A stretch of DNA of 64,000 nucleotides from Setoptus koraiensis (lineage: Eukaryota > Arthropoda), in assembly GCA_048013815.1 (NCBI GenBank), contig CM106585.1:19530001-19594000 (forward strand), written 5' to 3'. Within the stretch, counting starts at the first letter, position 1; every line of letters begins with the position of its first letter. Position numbers and translations under genes: made by a program. Shown piece by piece: positions 23,484 through 34,093 of the stretch. The notes under the pieces were generated by a model. The model was not told the DNA's origin, did no database searches, and was given only the letters and a program-made list of their open reading frames with translations.

Positions 23484-25872
23484 ATGGTTCATCATTTTGC
23501 GGAAAGTAATTGTAACCAGCTGAGAAACGACACAGCCACTAGAGACGATTCACCATTTGATCGGCGAATTCTAATTGATAGATATAAGCAAAATATACAC
23601 GATTTATATTTGAAAATTTACATGTTGCTAGAGTTCGGCCAAGACTATCGGTTCAAAAATAATGTCGAAAATTCTAGCGATAAAAGTGTCTTGTATGAAG
23701 AGCAAATGTATGGTACATGGACAAATAATCGACTGCTGAGAGGCATAGTAATGTTTCTATGCAAACACCGTTCCAAGAAGATAATTCGGATGTGTGGTTA
23801 TACAACCTGCTCTGTTCAATTTTTTGTCAGCATCTATACGACATATTTGCTTTGGCTCACCATTTCAATTGCTGACAACGAACGTTTAAGGGACAACGCA
23901 GAGAATAAAGGAACCTACATATCCGACGGATATGTTGTATCATTGTTCGGTAGGCTACAATTGAGCCCATTTGTATTGATACTGTCTTCGTTAACCACGA
24001 TTTCTTGCTCGTTTTTTTCTTTCAACAGCTTTTGGACGAGAAGAAAACGCTCACGACTTTTAGTTGAATTATTTGTACCCGCATCCTGTGGTCTTGATCT
24101 TATGATTGCCGATTACATGACAATATGCGCTTGTTCTGGACTCAATATTGCCTACAAGCTGGCTGTTCTCGACATACTAGCCGATTGCATCACAAATCAC
24201 TTGTTAGTCAATTGTGGCCAAGAACACTCAACGATGGCCCGCTTCAAAGTAAGAAAACGAATGAGAAACATAACAGAAATAGAATTCTTAGACGAATTTC
24301 ATCAGGCTGCAGTGAGTAAAAAAAGTAGAACATCAACGATTTACAAGAAAATAATTGATCATGGTGGAAATAGATTGAATTACAACCCGCCAAACAATAT
24401 TAACATTAAAGAAATAGCAAATTTTCTGGAAAAGATAAATCCAGCTAAAAAATTCTCTGTATATATCACACGTTCACTTGAACTGTTTATATACGCTCTT
24501 TTGGTGCTTGTTACCTTAGTTAACTCATCAAACCTCGTTTGGACTTGTTACAGGTGCAATCAAGTCTATACGGCAGATATTATGAGTTATCGAAACGAGG
24601 ACACCTCCGGTGTCGTAACACCCATTAAAATGATCACTAGACAATTGTCACTGATTTGTCAATCTGCACTGTTAATGGTGTGGACAGTTATCGCTGATTT
24701 GAGACTGCTATATTTCACCTTCTACATTCCCTACACTACATTCCTGCAGAGACAATTTGATTTGATGCACTTTGCGCAAGAGGTTATATCGACCAAGACT
24801 CTGTTCAGACACAACAAACGCAATCAACAATCATGGTTTAGCGAAAATTATGACCACTTGGAAATTCTAAGCGAACCGGTTGATCACAAATCTGATCATC
24901 TAAAAAGAGGAAATATCATGAGCTGCAATACAAACAAATCTCTTTGCATTGATGCCTCGCCAATAGTTAAACAGTTGGGCGCGCATGGTTCGACGCTACT
25001 AGAGTCTCTATCTTTCAACCCATGCCAAGCTATAAATCAAAATTTCACAAAGCCAGAATTTCTGCAAATCATTGGTGAAAATTTGGAAACACGGGCGATC
25101 CTGGGGAGACTCTCTTGCAATCCATCGGAGCGTCTCAGTGCTAAAGACAAAACTGTTTCGTCGCTCAAGAGCAGCTTTTATAAGAGGCAAGGCGGCAACA
25201 CCGACTTAATTTACGTATTCAAAGAACATAGCAACAGGCCCAATGAAGATATATGCGGTTCTCACCCTTGGGATACAGTTTTACTGGATATCGTTCATAT
25301 TAATAATTTGATGATGGAACATGTTCGTTCATTCGGTTCATTTCAGGAGATCAATTCTCTCATCGCGGGCACATGGGCCTGCGCGAATTGTGTCGTCGTG
25401 ACTATACAATGTCTACGAGGTCTTAGCTTTTTCTATTATGACCCTGTCGCATCACTTACTTGTGTTGGAGCGATTTATATATACTCGCTGTGTTTGATAG
25501 TATTTGAGAAATCTGCAAGACTCAACGAGTCGATTCAATGCATTGGCAATGTCTGGTGTTCTACACTGGCCTCATTCGTTGAGAGGGATTTTTTAACAGG
25601 CTACACAGTGAAAATCGTGCAGGATCATGTATTGAGCCTGTACTCGAGAAAGGGGCCTAGCATATTCTTGCATGCAGGGTTATACAAGCTAGACTATTCG
25701 ACACTGCTTCTGGTAAGTGTTTAACAATTGCTGATGCGAAAAACTAAGATCACCAGATCATTAATGATGATCATTAATGATCTGATTATGATTCTTAATA
25801 TGTCCTTTACAATATAAGACGACAGTATGGATTGTATCCGGTGCAGTTTTGTTCGTAACTTATTTGGATTAG
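23484..25872 (+). CDS. Gustatory-receptor-like seven-transmembrane protein, unusually long
   Basis: Two exons, 23484-25712 and 25819-25872, joined in phase 0 across a 106-bp intron (donor GTAAGTG, acceptor ATATAAG); 760 residues. Without splicing the frame ends three codons later, losing the last membrane span. The final exon encodes TTVWIVSGAVLFVTYLD, which after GLYKLDYSTLLL gives the C-terminal TM7 with a TY-hydrophobic signature typical of insect-type Gr/Or receptors (intracellular N-terminus, ligand-gated cation channel). Hydrophobic spans are near residues 108-130, 155-180, 195-235, 330-350, 390-425, 635-685 and 744-759. Family members are usually about 350-500 residues; here about 200 extra polar residues lie between the spans ending near 425 and 635. 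No ortholog is named. The terminal Gln of TYhhhhhQ is absent because the protein stops early. Confidence 0.7.
25754..25784. repeat. 31-bp perfect palindrome inside the receptor intron
   Basis: Two 15-base arms (left arm CAGATCATTAATGAT, 25754-25768) around a single central G at 25769. It lies within the 106-bp intron 25713-25818, and each arm holds an ATTAATGAT homeodomain-like core. Confidence 0.85.
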
Positions 25873-25960
25873 TGACCGGATCTCTTCAATATGCTGTACA
25901 ATATAAACACACCAGCAATACCTCGGAATGAGTGCGTCAACATTGAGCAAAACTAGTAGT

Positions 25961-25966
25961 TTTATT
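25961..25966 (-). terminator. Poly(A) signal overlapping the farnesyltransferase stop codon
   Basis: On the minus strand the stop TAA (25964-25962) lies inside AATAAA (25966-25961). The 3' UTR would therefore be only about 10-30 bases. Confidence 0.6.
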
Positions 25967-27050
25967 TCTGATGGTCTATGGATATTTTCTTATTCTTAAA
26001 ATAGTTATAACAATGCTTGAGGCTTTGCGGAGTTACATTAAACAGGGGGTTAGTGGGGGCCAATAAATTAGTATCATATCCGCCATTGTTACAAATCACT
26101 TTACCATCGTAGCCATATTGCGATATAGAGAGTCCAGCAAGCGCGTAACACGTGTGGTAGAAATCTGGTGGAGCTTCTGGTTTGTCTCTTAATAATCCTG
26201 ATTTGGCTTGACAACTTTCTAGTATGAACTCTTGGAGGGAAACACAGTTGAAAATCCATTGTGACTGCTCATTAGTTTTTTCTTCATCAAATAAAAAAGG
26301 GTGAATCAATGCAAATACTGCACCTTGCCAAAACGAGTAGCAACTGTCCACTAGTTTATTCGAGCGACCACAGAAACCCCCTTCGACTGCGAGCTGTTTG
26401 TTCGTTAACCATCTTAGAAGGGACTGTATATCGCATCGATGAAGCTGATTGAGAAGGCATAACGCTGCCACGCAACAAAATGTATAACCACCGTGAGCCT
26501 CACAACCTGGTAGGCTGCTGAAGCCCCCCTCATAGGTCTGGCATTCTAGTAGCCAATCGGCGACATTATTAGTAAGATCGGCGTCTTCCATATTCAAACA
26601 TCTGAGCACCGCAAGTGCACAATATGAAGCCCTGGAGTCAATTTCGCCATCATGGTGCATTGTAAAAGATCCGTCTGGTTGTTTCATTTCACGCAAAAAT
26701 TGAATCATTTTTGTTCTATCGATCGATTCTAAGGCATTCTCGTCAGACAGAGATATCAAGGCATTAACGGCTGCATATGTCGTAGCAAGGTGACCGATTT
26801 GTCCCGGGCCGCCACCATAACCGCCGGAAGGACTGGCACACTCTTTGATGAATTCTATTATATCGGGCGCTGACGTGTTCAGCTCAAACTCTTGGTCGAG
26901 TAGAGCCAGCGAATGCGCTATCCAATAAACAGTCCATGTCTGGGCGGGAACTAATTTTTGATAGGCAGACGGCAGTTCTTGTCTGAGGCCTTCAATCAGT
27001 CGCTTGATGTGCTTTTTTCGTTTGAGTTTTTTACATTCGTCTCCATTCAT
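25962..27050 (-). CDS. Fntb: Protein farnesyltransferase subunit beta
   Basis: The 362-residue protein is the catalytic beta subunit of cytosolic farnesyltransferase, which attaches farnesyl to CAAX cysteines (Ras, lamins). The alpha-alpha barrel repeats are clear: PSGGYGGGPGQIGHLATTYA, QPDGSFTMHHDGEIDSRASY, YEGGFSSLPGCEAHGGYTFC, EGGFCGRSNKLVDSCYSFWQ and DFYHTCYALAGLSISQYG. The zinc ligands of the family are present: Asp and Cys in KLVDSCYSFW and His in DFYHTCY. GCEAHGGYTFC marks farnesyltransferase rather than geranylgeranyltransferase. The start is the ATG at 27050; upstream in-frame sequence has only a GTG and is not farnesyltransferase-like. Compared with vertebrate FNTB (about 437 residues) about 70 N-terminal residues are missing; they may be truly absent or in an unfound 5' exon. 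The gene is otherwise intronless and converges on the receptor gene, with 89 bases between their stop codons. Confidence 0.92.
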   Translation of the reverse strand: MNGDECKKLKRKKHIKRLIEGLRQELPSAYQKLVPAQTWTVYWIAHSLALLDQEFELNTSAPDIIEFIKECASPSGGYGGGPGQIGHLATTYAAVNALISLSDENALESIDRTKMIQFLREMKQPDGSFTMHHDGEIDSRASYCALAVLRCLNMEDADLTNNVADWLLECQTYEGGFSSLPGCEAHGGYTFCCVAALCLLNQLHRCDIQSLLRWLTNKQLAVEGGFCGRSNKLVDSCYSFWQGAVFALIHPFLFDEEKTNEQSQWIFNCVSLQEFILESCQAKSGLLRDKPEAPPDFYHTCYALAGLSISQYGYDGKVICNNGGYDTNLLAPTNPLFNVTPQSLKHCYNYFKNKKISIDHQK

Positions 27051-27993
27051 GGTAATGTGTATAATAATTACAAAACAAACATAAAATAAATTGATTCCTA
27101 ACGAGTTTTTCCCTATGTTTCGGCTATCACATAGACACATAAATATGTTAATTAATATGGTGCAGATTCTTATAAGTGAGGCGCATTGCTGTCGGTGTGA
27201 TGCCACAAATTGATTGCCTAGGTGCCGACAGGTTTTGTTTTGAGGAAAAACAATGTGGCCGCTTTAGTTACCCCGAATTAAGGTGAATACCGAAATAGGC
27301 GTGACACAACGCGGTTAACGGTATAAGGGTGTGCGGAGTCGGGTGTCGCGCCACACAGGCAGAGCGAACTGCACAGAACGTTCAACTGTGTGTTGCTCGT
27401 TTGCTCGTGTGGTGCACTCTCGGAATGCGCTTCTAAAACTATTCTGGCTTTCACCATACATCTGGTGGGGTGAACACTAAAAGTTGTGTGAAAGTGAGCG
27501 TTCTGTGCAGTATGCTCATCTGTGTGCCAAGATAGATGAACTCTAGGCTGTGTTGCTGCCAGCAGATGGTTCTTTCCCCAAAAAAAGCATCCGCACCAAC
27601 AGAAAATCTGTACTAAATAACATCTATTAAAGCTATGTCTCGTGTGTCGATCCAACAAGTTCTTGCGCATTAATTTGAGCAAACTAGTCCGGCAGTAAAT
27701 GCTTTTCCCCAAAACAAAACAAAACAAAATCTGTCATTGCCTGAGCATTGTATCATCTAAGTACGACAGAAACCTTTCGTCAAGAACCTCACCAATCAAT
27801 AGATTTCACACCGTAATATTGTTAATAAATTCATGTGCCTCAACTCTATCCGCTCAAATGAATCAGTTCTCTGATCATCGGACGTTACTTCATAATCTAA
27901 GGATATATTCTAGTTAGAGGAGGAAGGAACCTCAATAGGAATCAATTTTGAATTTTAAATTTAGAAAATTTTAGATTAGCACGTCTAGCTGGC
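27051..27993. other. Divergent promoter region Fntb / Atrn
   Basis: No supported coding sequence. It contains a foldback element (27352-27526), an ACAAA-type run at about 27710-27728 and AT-rich sequence before the attractin start. Confidence 0.5.
27352..27526. repeat. 175-bp foldback element with ~32-bp inverted ends
   Basis: Left end 27352-27384 and the reverse complement of 27495-27526 both read CACACAG, then GAGC, then ACTGCACAGAACG (13 bases perfect), then TCA. The layout is like a small MITE, but no target-site duplication is obvious and no second copy was seen in the window. Confidence 0.5.
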
Positions 27994-30900
27994 ATGAATC
28001 GCCCTCCTACGAGCATCATCTTGCCTTGCGTTGCTTCCTTTTTTATCACAATATTTCTCTTATTCATTCAAGATACAAAAGCTCTCAAGACCCAACAGCA
28101 TTTTGGCAATAGCAGGAACCATGATTACATTCGCAACAGATTTATTAGGAGTAACCAAAATGATCAAAATACTACTACCCCCAACAACAACCAATTGCAA
28201 TCCTATTATCCCCCATCCAAGCAAAACAATGTTCATAGTCAATTTTCGAACGCCCATTCAAATGTATCACAAACATCATCTACGCCACAGTCTATTAGTT
28301 ACACCACACCATCACTGTCGTCACCAATTAACAATCCAATCTCAGTGACGCCCACAGCCACAAATACGACATATAGCTCCAATATAATTAATGGATACAA
28401 TTGCTCTCCTAATAATCCGTCATGCCAGCAACAGTGCCATGGGCGCACTATGCTAAACAAAACTAGAGGTTTTATCACTGATGGTTATGGAAACTACTCT
28501 ATTAATATACAATGCACATGGCTTATAGACAGTGGAAATAACAACTCCTTAATTAGATTGAGATTTAGTGAATTCAATACAGAATGTAATTATGACTATT
28601 TGTATATATTTGATGGTGACTCTATTTTCTCACCACTCGTGGCTGCATTCTCTGGTATCTTGAAGCCGACACTAACCCAATCTAGCCGAAACAATATTGA
28701 TAATTCGAACTCTTTGATCTCAACTGCTACATCGTTCAGTGATATGACCAGGAATGATAGTGCTCCAAACATCGTACAAGACGACACGGATAAATATGAT
28801 TTAACATTCTATAATGAAATAGTTATTCGGTCCGGCAAGGCATTCATCTATTTTCACAGTGACACTGCACAAAGTATGCCAGGTTTTAATCTCACTTATT
28901 CTATTAACTCATGCCCATTTGATTGTTCATCACATGGAACTTGTGACGCTGCTAAGCTGCAGTGCAACTGTGATCCTGGATTCAAGGGTCAAGGATGCCA
29001 GATTGAGATTTGTCCAAATAATTGTTCAGTGAATGCGCAAACAGGCAGATGTGATAAATTACTAGGAAAATGTATTTGTATTGATGGTTATTCTGGCAGT
29101 GATTGTTCAAAAAAAATTGATCAAGGCGTTTGGACCCCAGTAGAGAATGAACTAAATGCAGATCTTAAGTTGGAAGGTCGATCATTCCACCAATCCTTAG
29201 TGGTCGACAATCATATCTGGGTCCTAGGTGGCAAAACTGCACTCAACACCAATTCAAAAGATCACTGGAGTTACATTATTGATAGGTTTAATCTTGAAAG
29301 CAATCAATGGGTAACGGATAGAATACGAGCGAAGGTTGGACTAAATGAGCTCGCAGAATTAGTTGGTCATACCGCAATATACTATGACAAGAAGATACTC
29401 ATTTATGGTGGAATGTTACCGAATGGATCAATTTCAAACGCTTTGATTGTCTATGATACATTGAGAATGACTTCTGAAACTTCTATTGGGTATTCCCTCA
29501 ATGAGAGAATGAAGAAACTAGACTCAGGTCTCGAGGATGATTTTGTACCACCGCTTGGTGTTGTTGGACACAGTTGTGTATTGGTGGGTCAAGTGATGTA
29601 CATATTTTTTGGTTATAATCCATTATATGGATACCTTGACATCGTACAAAAATACAATATAATGGATAACACTTGGACTATAGTTGATACTAGAGGCTCT
29701 TCAGTTGAGGGCTCTATCGGTCACAGTAGCGTGTACGACGAGAACAGCAAGTTGATTTTAATTTATGGTGGTCATCATTCGCATAGATCAAACTACTTGT
29801 ACTCATATGATCCCTGGCAAGATACTTGGAGACTTCTACAACCAGGACCTTATCCTAGATATTATCATAGATCTTTGATCACGAATGGTCTAATGCTCGT
29901 AATGGGTGGTAACAGTTATAATGCAAGTTCAAATCCGGATGCATGCGATGATTGTTTTGACAGCCACACTCTAATGTATGATTTGAATTGCATACATGGC
30001 AATCATTTTAGTCACCATGCACTGGCAATAGGAAATGATACTTCAATATGTGATAGCAATTGTTGGCAGGTTATTAATGATCCAATACCAGGGGTTTTGC
30101 AACGTTATGGTCATACAGTAATCAAGCACCAATCTTCACTATTCTTATTTGGAGGATTCAATGGACTGATATTGAATACTCTGTATCAGTACAAAATACC
30201 AGATTGTTTAGATTACTCAAATGAGAAGGACTGTAAGAGGCCGAAACTAGCTTTGAAATGTGACTGGAATCAGCTCAAGAGTTCCTGTCATGTTACTAAT
30301 TCTATGCAGAAACAGTCACTCAGTCAAGCAAAAGAGTCTAGTCTGTTTCGCAACAACTCATCATCATCTTCATCAACATCCAATCAAGACTATCAATGTT
30401 CTGTCAAGCTTGCTCAATCTGTTTGTGAGAATCGACTCACGTGTAAAGATTGTTTATATACGAATTATGGCTGTCGTTGGTGTGGAAACGGCCAGTGTAG
30501 ATTTGATAAATGCAAATCGTCAGAAACCAAAGCAATCGTCGATCCATCTCTATGTTATGGCGATGAAACAAATTCTAGTGCTAATGGCAACTTTTTAAGT
30601 ACATTCTCCCCTGAAACGTTCTCATACAAGCACGATATTTACGCTCAGAGGGAAAAAGAGCTCAGCACAGAGATTGAATGTAGACGTTACGTAAATTGTT
30701 ATCTATGTCAAACTAAGAGTTATTGTTCCTGGCAAAGCGATCACCAGCGTCAAGTATGTTCGTTTTTACCACCATCCAGACCATTACCGACACCCACCAA
30801 TCTGCAATCGAGCCCGAATACCGCATCTTTAATGCATTTGAATGACGCAATTTTCACGACAAATCAATCAAATCAACATTCTACAGCATTAACAACAACA

Positions 30901-32929
30901 TCATCACCTATTAATCTTTGGAAGCACGTCTTTGATTCCCCATCATCGTTCTCCAATTCTACATTGACCATGATGGACATGCTCAATGCGGTTACATCAT
31001 ATCATTCATGTGAATCCCCATGCTTCAGGCGCAAATCGTGCCGTGAATGTATACAGAACAAATGCATATGGTGCGATACAAGCAATGAATGTATTGACTC
31101 GTCAGCATACTTTGCCTACTATCCAATTGGTCAATGTATGCATTATGTTGCACACGCATCGAAATGTCAAGGTACGTTATGTTCTGAGATAGAAACTTGT
31201 GATCAATGTCAGAAAAATCCAAAATGTGGTTGGATAGACGATGATACTGGTCGTGGCATTGGGAAGTGCGTCGAAGGCACCAGTTCTGGGCCTTTAAGCG
31301 GACAAAACATCACTGAACCTGTTTCTACGTCTCTGGCCACAACGGGCGAGCTTAGCAAATCACACAAATGGTATTTTTATACTTGTCCTCTTTGTCAATG
31401 TAATGGCCATAGTACGTGTAGACCAGGAACAAACATATGTCAGAAAGGTTGTAGCGGTCACACAGAAGGTAATCATTGTGAGAAATGCATAGCAGGATAT
31501 TATGGTAATCCAATCAATGGTGGCGTCTGCAGAGAGTGCAAATGCAATGGTCACGCCAGTTCCTGCAACAAAGAAACTGGAAAATGTCATTGCTCAACGA
31601 AAGGCATAATAGGGCATAGCTGCAATCAATGCGATGAACAAAATCATTATATTGGCGACCCAACTGCACCCAGTGATGGTACATGCTACTACAATCTAAC
31701 CACTGATTATCAGTATACATTTAACATGTCTAAGGCAGATGATTATTTCTATAGTGATATAAACTTCATGAACGTCCCGATGAAGAGAGATGTTGATGTC
31801 GATTTTACCATAGTTTGTTCAAGTTTGGCCCTAGTTAATATTACATCAGGTACCCCTGGCTTATCATATCGTTACAGTGAGTAAAGAGTTTCTACCGACA
31901 TGCCTATCAATCCACCAGACCACAGAAACTGATTCTTGTCATCTTTTTTTCCAACTTCTCTAGGTATCTTCTCAAGGAGATCATCTCTGCACACTGGATT
32001 GGAGTGTGGTTCATTCAGACTCAAGTTCCCCTACGACGAACATCTCATCGGCGGCGGAAGTAATTATACTTTCTATGTACATGTTTATAGATTTCAAACT
32101 CCCTTTGTGTTGCAAATAGCCTTCTCACAACACCGGACCCTTGATTTGTGGCAATTTTTCTTTACGTTTGCTAGGTGAGTTGATTTACTCAAAGAGTACC
32201 AAAGTTTGGACTGCACAGTTTCTAATTCATTCTAAATCAACTGTTAATAACTAACCTTTTTCTCTTTGGCAAAAAGCTGTTTCCTGTTTTTATTCGTTAT
32301 GGCTGGAGTTGTATGGAAACTTAAGCAAAAATATGATCTCTACAGAAGACGACAGGTTAGTAACAAAGCTGATTGCTTAGATTGTTGGAGCATGATAAGT
32401 GCGATTGGCATCGATTGATCACAATCCAGGTTATAACAATTTTTTCATTTTTATATCGCAGCAACATGTTATCGAAATGGAGCAAATGGCGAGTCGTCCC
32501 TTTGCGACCATACTGCTAGAATTGACAGGAGGATTTGGTTTTAAGAGGGCGAATTCGGTTGATCTCAAACTGAAAAAGAACGTGAACAATCTGGATCAAA
32601 CAGATAATTGTCGCGTATTGATGGACAGTAACGACGCTAAAGGAACGCTCACTCACGGCGACGAGGAACCCCCCAGGAGCTCAAGGTCTACTTCTCGGAT
32701 ATCTTTGGACAAATTCCACGAAGTAGATTATCACAAGCTGGTGGAGGCTCCATCCCCGATATCTGTGGAGCCTTGTTCCTCCGGTAAAGCGGGTATACTG
32801 AGTCTTTTTGTTCAGCTGCCCGGTCGACCGAACCTGGCTATCGGTTCTGCACTAGTCTCGCTAAGTGACGATTCAAGCAGCACAGGCTCTAATAATTTAG
32901 GAAACAATTGTGACAAGGTTGGACCTTAA
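27994..32929 (+). CDS. Atrn: Attractin (distracted / ATRN family) membrane glycoprotein
   Basis: Four exons: 27994-31876, 31964-32174, 32277-32355, 32462-32929; donors GTGAGT, GTGAGT, GTTAGT and acceptors CTAG, AAAG, GCAG keep one frame (4641 nt, 1546 residues). Order: signal peptide (1-30); Ser/Thr/Asn-rich linker; CUB (about 138-305, TDGYGNYSINIQCTWLID); two EGF modules (FDCSSHGTC, CPNNCSVNAQTGRC); six-blade kelch (about 385-735); PSI modules (CKDCLYTNYGCRWCGNGQC and later copies); two laminin-type EGF modules; a juxtamembrane domain with FVLQIAFSQH; transmembrane span (exons 2-3, QFFFTFA then CFLFLFVMAGVVWK); cytoplasmic tail. The tail has MEQMASRPFA, the motif through which attractin and MEGF8 bind MGRN1-type ubiquitin ligases. 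One CUB and one kelch propeller indicate attractin rather than MEGF8. I see no C-type lectin domain between the PSI modules, where vertebrate attractin has one. Confidence 0.93.
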
Positions 32930-32978
32930 GATTATCTAATCCAACTACACTTCACAAATAACACACGTCATTAATGTA

Positions 32979-32984
32979 AATAAA
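32979..32984 (+). terminator. Poly(A) signal of attractin
   Basis: AATAAA 50 bases after the attractin stop. Confidence 0.75.
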
Positions 32985-33008
32985 CAGTCTTAAACCGTTT
33001 CCTAGAAT

Positions 33009-33014
33009 TTTATT
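33009..33014 (-). terminator. Poly(A) signal of DAD1
   Basis: TTTATT on the plus strand (AATAAA on the minus strand), about 25 bases after the DAD1 stop and only about 25 bases from the converging attractin signal, so the two transcripts probably overlap at their ends. Confidence 0.7.
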
Positions 33015-33038
33015 TAATTTAATGCTTACAAATACAAA

Positions 33039-33368
33039 TTAGCCGATAAAGTTGAACACAGCTAAGTGCAGGATAAGGTGGGCAAACAGAAAATCTGCAA
33101 ATGCCCTCTCATTTGATATATCGGGGAACATTGCTTTGTTTTCAGGATTTACTTGTAATCTAAGACACACACCAAAGGTAAAAGAGCCCACGCATGATAA
33201 GAAGCCGGCAAGGAATGAATTGAATGGAAATGTTCCAACTAGAAGGCAATATAAGAATTGAATGACGCCTGTCAACAGAATCACCAACAGATAGACGTCG
33301 ATGGCTTTGAGCCTCTTATTGTGTTTTTCTACAAAGTCCAGGCTTCGCCTCAGGGTAGCAAAAGCCAT
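33039..33368 (-). CDS. Dad1: DAD1/OST2 subunit of the oligosaccharyltransferase complex, with an Akirin-like N-terminus
   Basis: A single-exon gene of 109 residues (usual length about 113). DAD1 is a small three-span ER membrane subunit of the oligosaccharyltransferase that transfers glycan to Asn in nascent proteins. The body is highly conserved: [71 protein letters not shown] and the end FNFIG. Spans are near 26-46, 50-70 and 88-107. The N-terminus is abnormal: [20 protein letters not shown] instead of the family's usual variable lead. It is nearly identical to the start of the divergent Akirin (MACATLKRSLDFVERPNKRR), and the nucleotide sequence and 5' UTR match too (see the repeat at 33311-34151). 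The conserved DAD1 region resumes at about KAIDVYLL. Confidence 0.95.
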   Translation of the reverse strand: MAFATLRRSLDFVEKHNKRLKAIDVYLLVILLTGVIQFLYCLLVGTFPFNSFLAGFLSCVGSFTFGVCLRLQVNPENKAMFPDISNERAFADFLFAHLILHLAVFNFIG

Positions 33369-33724
33369 TGTGTCAGTATGCCGTTTTTGGTTGTTATTAA
33401 GGGTGAGGTCGGTACCAGTGTATCAATTTACAAATAATAATAGTTGTAATAATTATTTTAATAAATAAAATGGTGAGTGACCGCTGGGCGCTACTGCGGT
33501 AATACAGTCAGGAAACACTGTGCTTACCTAGCCTATTGTACAGTCGCGGCAATGAATGATAGAACAGGGCTAGGAGTAGCGTGTTTTCCCTTGCGCAGAA
33601 CAAAGCGCGAATTTGAAACCAGCAGAACATCAGATGTTCTGCATCTGAAATGTCGATTCTGCGCATCTGGGGGGGATACGCACTACTTCTACCCCTATTC
33701 TATCATTCATTGATGCGATTGTAC

Positions 33725-33889
33725 TGTGTGTAGTGATTGGGGGAGGAACACCTCCCCCTCCCACCTCCCCGTTTTGTAAGTGCGACATGAGAAACTCACC
33801 CATTGTGTGTGTCAGAAACTGTAGCGCCTCTGGCGGCTTTTTTTCGCACTGAGCACATTGCGACTGGGAAAAGCGCACACACACACACA
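33725..33889. mobile_element. 165-bp MITE-like insertion in the Akirin arm
   Basis: This segment is missing from the matching place in the DAD1 arm. It is flanked on both sides by GTAC (33721-33724 and 33890-33893), a likely target-site duplication, and its ends are inverted: it starts TGTGTGTAGTG and ends in a CACACACACA run. The inside contains a C-rich stretch and no reading frame of note. Confidence 0.55.
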
Positions 33890-33989
33890 GTACAATGGGC
33901 TAGGCAAGTACAGTGTTTCCTGGCTTTATTACTGCAGTAGTACTGCGATTACTCACAATTTTATTATTATCAAAATAATTATTATTACA

Positions 33990-34027
33990 TATATAAATAT
34001 ATATATATATATATATACATACATATA
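33990..34027. repeat. TA-rich microsatellite in the Akirin promoter
   Basis: A run of TA dinucleotides with CATA interruptions. The matching position of the DAD1 arm has only a short ATTATTATT stretch, so it expanded in the Akirin arm. Confidence 0.85.
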
Positions 34028-34093
34028 CCTGTAAATTGATATATTGGTACCAACCTCATCCTTAATAACAACAAAAAACGGCATACTAACACA

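Noticed and set aside
27278-27727. 149-codon minus-strand frame upstream of farnesyltransferase, as a possible missing N-terminus
   Set aside because: The sequence does not resemble the farnesyltransferase beta N-terminus and it runs through the foldback element; no donor/acceptor pair joins it in frame.
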